From contig JAQJZZ010000005.1 of NCBI GenBank assembly GCA_030077755.1, positions 1,302,001 through 1,366,000 of the forward strand: a DNA stretch of 64,000 nucleotides. The letters are read 5' to 3'. The position numbers were made by a program, and so were the translations under genes. Under the pieces are notes generated by a model, which saw only the letters and a program-made list of their open reading frames with translations, searched no databases and was not told where the DNA came from. The DNA comes from Filosporella fistucella (taxonomy: Eukaryota > Ascomycota > Leotiomycetes > Helotiales). Below are positions 1 to 11,208 of this stretch, piece after piece. Numbering within the stretch: the stretch's first letter is position 1; the number at the start of each line of letters is the position of its first letter.

Positions 1-1807
1 GCGAACAAACATGTACTGCGTGCCCCAGCTTTTTGCGTTTTTATTTACAAAGGTTTCAACATTTGCTTTGGTGAAATGTCCCATCAGGTAATCTGTTCGT
101 ACGTTAAATTTATAATTAGATTAAAAGTGTTTCTTCCTTACCTGGCACCAGAAACGTCGATAGAGACTCAAGTGGGTCGTTGAAACAAGAGAAAAGACAG
201 AATCTTCGCTTCCCTGCAAGTCTAGCACATTGCTCGCATGGTTTTCCAGGAGAGCAGGGAGAACACTGACTATCATTAGTCCACGAAGCAATGTAGGAGA
301 TGATGAGAAGCCCATACCTTGGTCTTGGATATATGGCAAGCCCAACATGCTTTCGCTTCACGAACATCACGGGCTTGTTTTTTCTCAATAGCGGTAAGAC
401 CACGCTGACGACCACGGGGCAATTTTGTTTTGGAAATGCCCGATTTCGTGGTTGAAAGAAACATGTGAGTGTGGTGCTGATCAAACTCATGACGAGGTGG
501 TGAAGAGAGTTGAGCAGGCGGAGAGCTGTGGGAGTGCGGCGAGCCATGTGATGCAGCATAACTACTTGGGTACGAAGGGACAATCCAGCTATCACTATCG
601 CTATCGCCAGCGGGGCTGACAGGCTCAGGGCCAAAGGTGACCTTGGACTGCACTGTTTCCAAGAATTCCTGCCTAGCTATATGAGTACTATAAGGGGTGC
701 CTGGAGGTGGTTCAAAAGTGACAACACCAGGTGTCGCGTTGAGCTGGTGCTCACTATATTGTGCAATCTCCGAGTTCCAGGGAATTGGTGGAAGCATAGA
801 GATCTGCCTTGCTGGGTCCTGTTGGGGTAGACCCAAATTCGGCACAGCCCATTGTTCCGCTTCCGCATTGTATAGATTCATGTTACTCCACTCCTGCGAG
901 TCGTTTTCGAATTGGAAATCATCCTGGAGAAGTGGGGATGTTGGATTGACCCCACCAGGGGATACTTGATCGTAGATTGGACCCGTTTGGTAGAATTGTT
1001 CTGCAATATAATATATCAGTGCTGGCAAAAGCGGGAAAATTTGGGGCCTAGCAAGTGCTTGACGCTTTTCCTACAGATGAGAGTGCTTGAAAATGGCAGC
1101 AAACAGAAACACTATTCCTTACCTGGCAGTGCAAGATCATTGATCACAGTCATCCCATCTGGAGATTCATAAGCGGAATTAATTATGGGAAAGTTGTAAC
1201 TGTCCGATATTGACGATGTTGCCGTGTTCGGAGTCGAGAAAACCATCGAATTGAAGCTTCCCACGCTCCCAAACGGCATGTCAGACATGGACATGTCGTC
1301 CATTTCTGAAGCCACATAGCTAGTGCGAGGAGTCGATGAGTTCCACATCACATCTTGATTATCGGTAGGAAGCTGTTCATTTTCACTGCGAGGAGACAGG
1401 CCGTTTCTTCCGGCAGCCAAAGGAGAATCCGGCGAAATTGATCCCAACGTATATGAATTTGGCAGAACAAGCCAGGGAGGATCGTCTGGGAAGGTCTGGT
1501 GAACGATGGGTGCGAAATTGGAGTTTCCAGCAGAAGGGCGGTGGACATTGAAATAGCCATTCAAGGAAATCAGGCTCGAATTCAAATCCAGAGGTTGCGC
1601 CGGTGTCTGGAGGCGGAGGTGGTCATTGTGTCGAGAGAAGGAGTCCTCAGGCGATGATGTATAGAGGGAGATTGACCGAGTCGAATAGCCTGGAGCGTTG
1701 CGATATGCCACCTTTGATTCTCTCCTTCCCTTCGCTCGCCGGGAGGAGATTGCAGCTGTGGTCGTCGTGCTGTCCGGCCGGGTCTGGGTCATCATGGTCT
1801 CGATCAT
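1..1807 (-). CDS. Zn2Cys6-type transcription factor (3' end outside window)
   Basis: Probable nuclear DNA-binding regulator. Exons read on the minus strand: 1807-1123, 1021-318, 265-142 and 92-1 (open at the window edge), about 535 residues so far. Splice sites are CAG/GTAAGG, AAG/GTATGG and CCAG/GTAAGG donors with CAG acceptors, all in phase. The first ~460 residues are low-complexity, Ser/Pro/Asn-rich and probably disordered. A basic stretch (GRQRGLT) precedes a cysteine cluster built only after splicing: C-x2-C-x6-C in KACWACHISKTKC, then further Cys in SPCSPGKPCEQC and a last Cys after RLAGKRRF. This fits a Zn2Cys6 binuclear cluster, but near the C-terminal part and with an extra Cys, unlike the usual N-terminal position. 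Start is ATG 1807; upstream DNA is GT-rich leader. The regulon is unknown. Confidence 0.7.
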
Positions 1808-3867
1808 TCTTGAGTCATCCTTATTGTAAATTTTGGATATTGCGAGACACCAAAAAAGACATTCTGAATAGCCTTGAGTTTAGGATTGCCACGGCAAGGG
1901 AGGTAAGTGTATAAGAGATATGTTCTGTGTCGGTGTCAGTGTCAGTGCCAGTATTCCGACGGAAAAAAGCCAGCTGATAGTTGCGTTGTGGTGGTGATAC
2001 AACGCAGACGAAGCTAGAGGTGGTGGGGGATGGGGAATGATGGGTGATCTGGCTGAGGTAAGGTGGGTACGGTGTCGGAATGTATTTCCTTCTACAGAGC
2101 CTCAATAATTTACCTCAGTCGTGAGGGTACAGTACCGTACTGTACCGAACTGGACTGGACTGGCAGCTCAGCAGTGATCCATCTCGGCAAGGCTGTTGCG
2201 CGATTTGCAGGAGATGTAAGGTAGAGTCTGTATAATAGTAGGACTGAACTGTAGATACTGTCTGTACTCGAATCGGCAGAGAGAGTGTGTGCAAATGAGC
2301 GTTTTGGGTGGTCTTGATTGGCGAGGATAGGGAGGGTGTTGAGTTGGTGATGGTGGTGGTGCCATGGCCGAGTAGTCCAAGCATTGTAAGATGGCGCTTG
2401 GTGTAGTTGCAGGTGCATGTGCAGGTGCAGAATGCAGGCTAGTACACCGAGTAGCATTTTTTATCGAATGATAGTTAGGTACGTACTTATGCTCCAGGAG
2501 ACGAAGCACGTAGGCATATTATTAATTTGCATTTTAATCTTGTCGCACAATCCATCCCATCCATCCACCCATCTATCTATTCTTTGCCTGCATCGCAGGA
2601 TTTGGTGTATCGCAACCCAGTCTCAGCCAGTCTGTCGTGCATCGAGCGTCGTCGCGATTCACCCAAGGACAAGACTGCAATTATACCTTACAGAGCCGTA
2701 ACGAGGTAACGAGTAAGGACAGGCAGTACGGGAAGACAATCGAGACCCTTCAATGGAACTCATCTCATCGGAAATAATGACACCTTACCTAGGTAAGGTA
2801 CAATACGGTAAAAACAAGTGGGTACTTAGATATTTCCAGCTCCAGCTTACCTAATCATCTCCCGAAGGCAACAGAAGGTACCAAGATAGACTACTAAGTA
2901 GTCGGAGGTGAAGAGCACCTCGTCCACGTTGAAATAAGTGTCTCGTGTCTTGGCATTTTCGAACCCTATCAATCCTCACTACCTGGCTTATTATTTCCCC
3001 GAACACAACAAGAAAAAAAGGACAAGGCTGTAGGAGATTGTTTTTAGTTATGTGGGATCTTTGCACTCAATTTTAAAGTATTTAAAATAATTTCGTTGTA
3101 ATTTAATACTAATCGTTTTACTATTTACGAAATCGCCGGAATAGCCCCTTATTTCGGCGTGGTGGAGAGTACAGTACCTCCCGAGCTTACCCCAGCTACC
3201 CAAGGTCGAGTTGGACTGAAGTGGACCGAGCCATGAGCAGGGCACGTGGAGCGAGGGGAGGACGGGAGCTGACGAAGGGGATTGGAAGGCTCAGGAAAGG
3301 AAAATGAAGACAATGGAACAAGAGGATGAGGAAGGAATTCTGATAATAGGCGAGTCCCGTTCATCTTCTCCGAAAATAATGGAAGATGCATGTATGGTGG
3401 CAGCGCAGCCCAGGGCAGCCTACCTATATCACCTACCTTAGATACCTTTGACTTTCCATTCAATATCATGCTGTACCATGTTTGTGGCATGGGACATTCC
3501 ATCCCTGATCATTCTCAGGCCTTGTAAGAAAACCTCGGTACTGTTTTTCAGTAGGTACCTATAGTACTGTGGCAATGCTTGAACATTGGTTCGTGGCTAA
3601 CTGAGGCAATACCTATTCAACAATCAATCTTCCCCCAGCGAATTTCTATTGACCACACCAGGTACTGTACTTCCGCTTCAAAAACAACGCAGCATAATAG
3701 GTATACCGACAGATCTCTCAGCCCAATGCCCAGCATAAAGCAAAGTCGCACACCTAGATTCCATTCCAATCATTCTCTTTAATCCATCCCTCACAAGTCA
3801 AACCAATGTACCGAGTACTGTGTGGATTCCATGAGTATGGCCCTCGGCTTCTCAACAACTCTCATCA
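1808..3867. other. Intergenic region, no gene seen
   Basis: About 2 kb between the start of the zinc-cluster gene and the 3' end of the tetraspanin gene. It holds the promoter and leader of the zinc-cluster gene, GT/CA-rich low-complexity stretches (for example 1925-1955 and 2330-2360), and a perfect 16-bp palindrome CCTTACCTAGGTAAGG at 2783-2798. Short overlapping open frames at 2110-2509 lack conserved motifs and look like chance frames. Confidence 0.6.
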
Positions 3868-4888
3868 TCAGCTTGCATGGTGGTCGCCCTCATCTCGCCA
3901 CTCGTTGCCAGCACCGTTCAGTGCAGAAGGCTGCACTCTTGCGCCACGGATATTGTCTTCAACAAGAGCTTCAGCAGATCCATTTCTCGGTTCATCATGA
4001 TAAGTTTCATCGCCAGTGCCTTCCTCGATCAAACGTTGCATGGCTGCTCTACCATCCTCCACTGGCTCATCTATAATGGTGTTCGCTATTCCCCTGAATG
4101 GCCTAACCCATCTCGAGTGAGTCCAAGAGGCACTTGTAAGAAGAGCAATGATGGACAGTGCCTAAGGTTTGTCAGCTCTTTGAGTGATTAAAGGCAGTCA
4201 ACAGGTCGTTGCGGACCTTCATAATGAATACAGTCACAGCAACAAGCAAAAGCAGGCCCGCATTGATCTGTTCAGATTTTCGCCAAGCTGCGAAACAGCT
4301 TTGATTTCTCCCATATGTACCCGCACACACCGAAGGGCTACCGAATGGAAAGGCGCGATCAATGACAGAAAAGAGACCGCAACAGTTGAAAGCATCCTGT
4401 ATGGATCTAAGAGCATCCGTATCTTTGGCAACGTACAATCTCTGCCACATGGATTCAAGGCCACATCTCAGCGAAGCAGGCGGTAAAATATACGTGAGTG
4501 CGAGTGTTGCGACGACAGTCTCGTACATAAGCTGAAAGCCAATGACAGCAACCAGGGGGATAGTGAGTTGATATTGCCCTTGCTTTGATGATCGTGAAAC
4601 TAGGCCAGTAACGATCTGCGTGGAAGTAGCAGTCATGAGAGGAAGTAGGACGGTAAAAAGTGCAAGTGCTTGTGAGATAGGCAGGGAGAGGTAGCGGATC
4701 TTAGAATAGGCGTAGCTCCAAAGAGTTCAAAGTCAGCTTATGATTCAAGTCTACCACGGCAATGCCTACCCAGCGACCGCCATCAAAAGGAGTAGCAGCT
4801 AGAGAGGTCAGTAACATCATTTCAACTGCGAGAGCATAAAGCTCACAAGCGGCCCCGTGAAGAATGCGATCTTGGTGAGCGACGCCAT
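3868..4888 (-). CDS. Tetraspanin (fungal Tsp3-like)
   Basis: Four-pass membrane protein expected to organise membrane microdomains. Exons on minus: 4888-4847 (42 nt), 4798-4770 (29 nt), 4715-4217 and 4161-3868; CDS 864 nt, 287 residues. Introns of 48, 54 and 55 nt each carry a CTGAC branch site; donors are GTGAGC, GTAGGC and a weak GTCCGC. TM1 (about residues 7-27) is assembled only by joining the first three exons, which is why the long open frame starting at 4636 misses it. TM2 is about 33-50 and TM3 about 72-102. The large loop has the hallmark CCG (residues 135-137) plus further Cys. TM4 spans the third splice junction. The C-terminal tail is acidic and hydrophilic. Divergent from the Snx3 gene. 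Confidence 0.85.
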
Positions 4889-5737
4889 TTGGTACTGCTG
4901 CTGGTGATATATCTTTCATACGCTGCTGAGGTTGAGGAGCAGAAGCAACCTCCACTATGGCAGAGGTTACGCAAAAAGATGACGTGCCACAGAAACCAAA
5001 GGCCTTGTTAAATCAAAGTCACAGCCACTTGGAGCTTAGAAATGCAATCCAACTTCCAATGTTGAAAAGGGGAGGGACAATAAAGACAATAAGAGAAATA
5101 TGGCTATAGGTAGATAGGTAACATGTGCTGCGGGGTAGAGATCGATGCAGCCTCAATAGGTCAGTAGGTAGAATAAATAGAAGTGATCAGTCGAGATAGT
5201 ACGGCATCTGGATTCTGGCATCTGAAGACCGGTATCAGGCATCAGGCATCAGGCAGCATCCAGCAGCTCCATGGATCCAATGTGGTCGCACAAGCCCAGA
5301 AAAACTCGTGTGATCATAGGTACATAAGGTACGGTATGTGTGTTGGGTGGTGGTGGTACAAATGAAAGGAAAGAAAGGAGAGGAGTGGAGGGCAGGAAAG
5401 AGCACCTGCACCCTTCCATTCCAGGCTGAGGGGAGAGAGAGCATACTTCCGAGCACGTGATCGTCACAATACTTGTACTGTACTGTACGTCCTGTCCTGG
5501 CCAGGACGGGACTGACCCCGCCAGAGATAACTAGCTCAGATCTGACCTTCCATTTGTCTGTGATCCACATTCACATTCGCCTTAACTCCAACATCTGAGG
5601 TCCACACCTGCTACGACGACCAAGTCCTCCTTCGTTCCCAAACGCCATTAACCTATCATCAAAGTTCTCCAACACTGTCGAAAACATCCAAATATTTCCC
5701 CCCAAGAAATCCCGGCTGCGCGCCACCAAACGCAATC
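4889..5737. promoter_or_regulatory. Divergent promoter region, tetraspanin / SNX3
   Basis: 849 bp between the start codons of the tetraspanin (minus) and Snx3 (plus) genes; it must contain both leaders and promoters. There are ATCAGGC tandem copies around 5234-5255 and pyrimidine-rich DNA just upstream of the SNX3 start. No conserved open frame was seen. Confidence 0.5.
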
Positions 5738-6350
5738 ATGCAGGCAATGCCCGATTCGCGCCAGCAGAGCTTTGAAGAAATATATGGCCCACCGGAAAAC
5801 TTCCTAGAGATAGAAGTATGCCTGCCCGATTCAGCGTCCATTCTTCCCTGCTATGTTGTGCTTCAACCAATCCATTATAAACAGTTGCTGACCCCACTCT
5901 AGGTCAAGAATCCACGAACTCACGGCATGGGCCGCAGCATGTACACCGACTACGAAATCGTATGTCGAACTAACATACCCGCTTTCAAATTACGACACAG
6001 CAGCGTCCGCAGACGTTACTCTGACTTTGAATATTTCCGCGACATCTTGGAAAGAGAATCTGCGCGTGTGACAATCCCGCCGTTACCAGGGAAGGTCTTC
6101 ACAAATCGGTTCAGCGATGATGTGATTGAACATCGAAGGGAAGGCCTGCAAAGGTTTCTACAGATAGTCGTCGGGCACCCGCTTCTGCAAACTGGAAGTA
6201 AAGTTCTTGCTGGCTTTGTACAAGGTTAGTCGCATCCTGTTGCCTCGGGCCAGGCAGAAGGCTTGGAGCAATGGTATTGAGGGCCATGGATGTTATTCCT
6301 ATATCTGACATTCAATAACAGATCCAAATTGGGACCGTAATGCGTGGTGA
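5738..6350 (+). CDS. SNX3: Sorting nexin-3 / Grd19 (PX domain)
   Basis: Endosomal PI3P-binding protein that acts with retromer to recycle cargo from endosomes to the Golgi. Exons 5738-5815, 5903-6224 and 6322-6350; 142 residues, the normal length for Snx3/Grd19, which is essentially one PX domain. Exon 1 encodes a short N-terminal region ending [13 protein letters not shown]. The PX core shows the phosphoinositide-binding basic motif RRYSDFEYF, the Pro-rich loop PPLPGKV and the later RREGLQRFL motif. The last exon adds DPNWDRNAW and a stop. Donors are GTATGC and GTTAGT. The frame opened at 6344 on plus is not continuous with it and is discounted. Confidence 0.93.
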
Positions 6351-6859
6351 AAGTCAACGACCCCGCGGAAACCACGCAAGCTGCAAAAGCCACGACCTGT
6401 TACCATGACTCCTACACAACACAACCTCTCGACATTGCAGTGGTCGCACACAATATGATTTGTATAATTGAGCAGATGGAAGGGAACTTAATTCATTTCT
6501 TGTGGATAATCAGGAGGATATTATCCAAAGGCGTCTTCAGAGCGTTGCTTGTTTCAATTTGCATTGTCACTACTTCTGGATTTACAAAAGTGCAGCGGCT
6601 TGTTTGTGCTTCTTATCAATGCTATCATTTTCATTGATATTCTTCACTGAGTCTATCTGAGTGATGAGTAGGTAGTACTTATACAGTCTTCGTAATGCAA
6701 CGCCCTTTCTATCGTGTTTTGTACAGCCAATTGTCAACAGCTCTATCAAAGAGCAAAGTCGAATGTGTTATACAAGAAAGGGATGACATGCTTTTGAGTT
6801 TGACGCCATTTCCACCGGTCCCATATCCTACAAAGTTGCCATGTTTCCTCTCCTAACCT
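6351..6859. other. Convergent 3' intergenic region, SNX3 / RIM2
   Basis: 509 bp between the stop codons of SNX3 (plus) and RIM2 (minus); presumably both 3' UTRs and polyadenylation sites. No coding signal beyond an unsupported 97-codon frame. Confidence 0.5.
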
Positions 6860-8100
6860 TTATGATGGCGCATGTAATAACTTCAAGATACCCTCGTACA
6901 TTCCAAACATTATTGCGGCACTTGGGACGGTCCTCAGGAGATGGGGCGTTAATCCTCCATACATCGCGACCATGCCTTCCTCTTTCCATATGACCTTGAA
7001 GCACTGTAAAAGTCCTGTATATTTGAGATGGCCATTCTCTGTCGGGGCTTGCCTTAGACGCGTACGTGCAACCTAAAAATCTCTCAGCCAAGGTAATCTG
7101 CGAGTCTATGTCCTGACATTACCTCGTGAGGATAAGTTCCAAGAGCTGCCACAAGTTTAGCAGCTCCAGCAGCCCCAATGTTCCCAGTTAGCTCGACTGT
7201 GTTGTCCCACCAAGTCTTTGGCCTCCCACTCAGCACAATTCTTTCTTCCCTTTTCGCTAAGGACTTCTTCATCTGCTCATAAAGTACCCATTGTAATGTG
7301 CTTTCCGTGACACCAAGATAACTGGCGCTCATCCCTTTATACAGGCCTCTGAACCCCTCCTGCCTAACAACTTGCCTGATACAATCCCACGAGTTTCTGT
7401 ATCTTCTTTTCGCCACTCCACCTGTCTTCTCCACAACGTTTTTATCTAGCTGTAGTCGTGTTTTAATAAGCCAAATTGGATTTGTCACAGTACTTGTGAC
7501 AATTCCAGCCATAGCCGCAGCGCAGAGCACAACCCAAGCCGACTCTTCGCCATTGTTCCCGTAGTCTGCGATTATGCGCTTCCCATTCCCTACAACATAG
7601 AAATTGATACTTCTCGCCGGCACAACTCCGATTAAATTTGGCCCTAGACCCTTAAATAATGCTCTCCAGCCTTCAACCTTGTGAACAGACCCAAGAATCT
7701 GGAAAGTTTCACGGAAATGAAGCAGTCCACTGCGTAACGGTGACAAGTGTGCATGTGGGGAAATGCCCTTTGCGAGTCTACTTTGCTGCAGTTGCGCCTG
7801 GTAGAAATCGGACTGAAGGCGTGTTTTTAGAACGTCCAGCGGAGCCGTCAATGTCGCTGCTGTCATGCCACCGATCCTAAGACCAATATTAGATAGTTAA
7901 AGAAATAGAAGAGGGAAATTAGGCACAAACCCCCCTGCGACAAAATGTGCCCAAGACTTTGCTACAGGAGCAGGCTTTGCTGCAATGGACTTTGCATATC
8001 GAGATTGCTTTGATTCGGGGTGGCCTATCTCTCGGGGATGCAGTATGTGTGATGGATGCAAATCATGATCGGGTTGTGTTGTGCTAGTTTTGGTATTCAT
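6860..8100 (-). CDS. RIM2: Mitochondrial pyrimidine nucleotide carrier
   Basis: Inner-membrane carrier exchanging (deoxy)pyrimidine nucleotides, needed for mtDNA and mtRNA synthesis. Exons on minus: 8100-7931, 7876-7123 and 7072-6860; 378 residues. Three mitochondrial-carrier repeats are visible through their signatures: PLDVLKTRL in repeat 1, PIWLIKTRL in repeat 2, and YPHE joined to VARTRL across the second splice in repeat 3. HFVAGGIGGM at the first splice is the expected start of repeat 1. Introns of 54 and 50 nt; donors GTTTGT and GTAATG. The frame remains open to 8145 but that codon is TTG, so ATG 8100 is taken. The distance between repeat 1 signature and repeat 2, with a long basic insert, is typical of Rim2. 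Confidence 0.9.
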
Positions 8101-8731
8101 GAAGGGATGAAAGAGAACCCAAGGATTCTCAAAGCTCAGGGTCAAGAAATGGGTATTAAAGAGGGTATCAAAATAGTTTGGTACAAGGCGAAACGAAAAA
8201 GTGATATCTCCAAGGTGAAGGAAGCGGTTGAATGACTTTGAGGGAGACTCTACACAATGATGACGATTTTACCTACAAAGTAAATTTCCAGAACTGGCAG
8301 CCACAGATCGCGGCAATAGCCGCCAGGCGACCTCGGCTATTCCAGAAAAGGAGGTGGCGTGAGGACTAGTACCCTGTCATCTACAATAGTCCAGGAGCTT
8401 GATATTTATCCGGTATCGAGACTTGGAAGTTGAAGACTATACCTACGCGTTTAGGTGGAAGCATTAGCATACTTGCATTGTAAAGAAAGATGGCAGTTTC
8501 GTTTCCTCCTGTCGAGTACCATACACATATCGGGTCAGTAATTCCAGAAAGACCGTGCTTCGAGGTTTTTGAGTAATTAAAGTAAATAATCATACATGTG
8601 ATAGTTCTTGATCAAAACAAGCCACAGCCAAAGGAAATATCCCTGCTTCACGCCTAGAGCGCCGTTGATGAGGTATCCATGCCCATGCCAATGTCCGTTG
8701 TCATTTGGAAAAATGCGCAATACCATAAAAC
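8101..8731. other. Intergenic, RIM2 promoter and ASH1 3' end
   Basis: 631 bp between two minus-strand genes: the RIM2 upstream region and the 3' flank of the SET gene. No coding or structural element recognised. Confidence 0.5.
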
Positions 8732-11208
8732 TCATTCACCCTCGTTTCCACTGATAACCTGGATTGTTCCTCCACTGGCACCACGAACACGTCTACCCCC
8801 ACGCATACTCCTCACAATTTTCTTCTTGTTGACGCTCCGCTGTCCAATGCTTGAAACTGCTCCAATTTTCCCCCCCGCAGAACCGTCGTCTGCAACAATA
8901 GTCATGCTCGATTTCCTCGAGGAAATTTTGGTTTGCTTCTTTCCATACGTCTTCAGGGAACTAGCCTTGGTCGTCTTTTTAACAATAATGCTACCCCTCT
9001 TGGGACCGACTGATTTGCGCACACTGAAAAGCTGAAGGCTGACGCTTTTCTTGACGGAATTAGCTGCGCTTTTGGCAATCTCCTTACTAGCAGCTGAAGC
9101 CGATCTCTTGACCTTTTTCAACTCCTTTATCTTTCGTTTCTTTGGGCTGCGATCAGCATGATCTGTGTCATCCACGCCTAGAAGATCCTTCAATTTTCTC
9201 TTTCCTGCCTTGACTCCAGCCTTGACGGCATCTTTGATAGTTTCTTTGAGTTTCTGGTCCTTCGGCTTCGGGCCAAGTACACCGCGGCAGTTGTCACTTC
9301 CACATCGACACTCCTGGACGTTTTTCGCAGAAAATGGATCGAAGTTGTAATCATATGTCAGCTCGTCCCCAGTCATGATAGGATTGTCACCAGCAAAAAG
9401 AGCCATGCGTGGTTTCCCGCCGACTATCCACTTTACCATTCGACAATTTGGCTTGCAGGAATGGTTGACGAAACGGGCAATGCTGCCTTTTGTGGCATCA
9501 ATGATCATGCTCTGGTCAAAAGACATTAAGTAATAGCACTTGACACTAGTTAGCTTAGAACGCTTTTAAAATTTGAAGGCTTACTTCGTTGTCTTTATAA
9601 TCCTCATTCATTCGTCGATCACACTCGTCCTCAGTTATGATTTCGCCGGTATATTCCACGATAATTTGATTGGCTTTGAAGCATCGGTTGGTACGTACTC
9701 CGTATCCACGATCAGCGGTCTTTATAACTTCGACTCCAATTCTGTATTTTCCCCCGGCTTTGCGGCGCTCTTGTAGGTCGGCGAACGCGCGATTGGTACA
9801 ATGACCGCGACCAGCAGCACAATTCGTATCATCACATTCGTAGAGCATGATTCTGTTCTGGCAGTCTTCGTCACATCCACCTTCGGGTGTACAGACACAC
9901 TTGGAGGAGAAGCTATCAAACAAGCTGGATTTCCTCCACATCGCAGCAGCTTCTCCTACAAATCGGTCTAGAATTGTTAGTCTGCAACTATAGATGACTT
10001 GGGCCTGACTTACTACTGGACGTCTTACGCCACTCATCTGGCTTGGGTTGGCCAGGGGGCAAAGGAGAGCAGACATCAAAGGGTAATCTGAAATTCCTGC
10101 CTGCTTGTAGCAATTTCTGCCCACCAAACATTGGCAATGGTAGGAAAGGATTCGTACTAGATGGCGCGATCTCTTCCAAACTTGTTCTCACAGCGGATGA
10201 TGAATCTGCAACCTTGTAGGAGCTGGGTGCCTGGCTCTCTTGCCCAGCATATAATCCAAAGGTCAGCCAGACCTTTTGCTTCTTGTTGCTCTGCTTTCCC
10301 TTCGTCTCTGGGTTTGCTTCGATTTCCTTTGACTTTGTTGTCGCTTGCGCCTCGGCTTCATTATTTTTTGATGTCACTGGTTCATCAACCTTCTTCCTTT
10401 TTTTCGGTGGCTCCCCAACAACCAGCTTGCCATTGCTCCAAGTCTCGAGGTATACGGGCTTGGTGTCGATATGGGCATATTCAGGGGTGTCTTGAAGATT
10501 CTTGAGCTCTCGCGTCGCCTTGGTCAGACCAGCCAGTCCGTCTTCGAATGTCTTTCGGCCTCTTTTACCCAGAATGCTCAGCTTTTGGGTAAGAGAGCTG
10601 GTGACGCTCTCGACCTTCTCACCAGACGAGCGTGTGGAGATCCGGCGTTCTGGATCTATCTTCTTTGCAGACTTTTTAGGACTTCCGTTGAGACCGATTT
10701 GGCTCTTAGACTTTGGGAGGCTTTTGACAGACCACTGCAAATCCAATGCCTCAATACCGTCGCGCACTAGCCTGTTGACATCTTTCTCGACAGATTCGGT
10801 GGACGAATTCGCTGAGGACAGTGGCCCAACCAAGGTATCCCCTGAGATGGTCCTCCGGCGCGCGTCAAGATCTGTTTTGTTTTTACTGAATTTCTTCGGC
10901 GCATGAATGGCAGTCCCGCTCAATACCTTCACATTGTATGTGCTCACACTGGTGCGTACGCGGCGGCTCCGAACTGGAGTCTGGTCTGGCGGTGCTGCAA
11001 CAGTGTTTTCGAGCTTCAAGGAATTTGATGAAATGCTAATGCCGTCGCCAATGCTGGTAGGAGGAGTAGAGGAGGAGGATTGCGCGTTGGAGGTATTATC
11101 GACGGTAATGGCACTGAGGGCAGAATCTGCAGACGATGCACGCGTCATATCGGTGTGGATAGCAGCTCGAGGAGTGCTACTCATTCTCTCTAGCAGCGTG
11201 GAGAACAT
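8732..11208 (-). CDS. ASH1: Ash1-type histone lysine methyltransferase (AWS-SET-postSET)
   Basis: Nuclear chromatin modifier; fungal Ash1 homologues methylate H3K36. Exons on minus: 11208-10014, 9967-9585 and 9538-8732; 794 residues. The N-terminal ~400 residues are Ser/Thr-rich and disordered. The AWS zinc module starts near residue 420 (CVCTPEGGCDEDC) and SET follows (VEYTGEIITEDECDRRM, then CYYLMSFD across the second splice). The catalytic-core motif NHSC lies at 551-554 and YDYNFDPF closes the active site. Post-SET Cys motif: CRCGSDNCRG. The C-terminal ~200 residues are Lys-rich. No WW or SRI domain is present, which argues against Set2. Donors are GTAAGT and GTAAGC; the second acceptor is a non-consensus CAAG chosen because it restores the SET core. 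Confidence 0.9.

Noticed and set aside
2110..2509. Three overlapping minus-strand frames up to 115 codons
   Set aside because: His/Ser/Thr-rich translations of low-complexity CA/GT sequence, mutually overlapping, no motif and no plausible ATG context.
4636..4955. 84-codon minus frame upstream of the tetraspanin as its first exon
   Set aside because: It cannot be joined in phase; a different frame with three short exons gives a proper TM1 and consensus splice sites.
6344..6637. Plus frame overlapping the SNX3 stop
   Set aside because: Different frame from the SNX3 last exon, no motif; lies in presumed 3' UTR.
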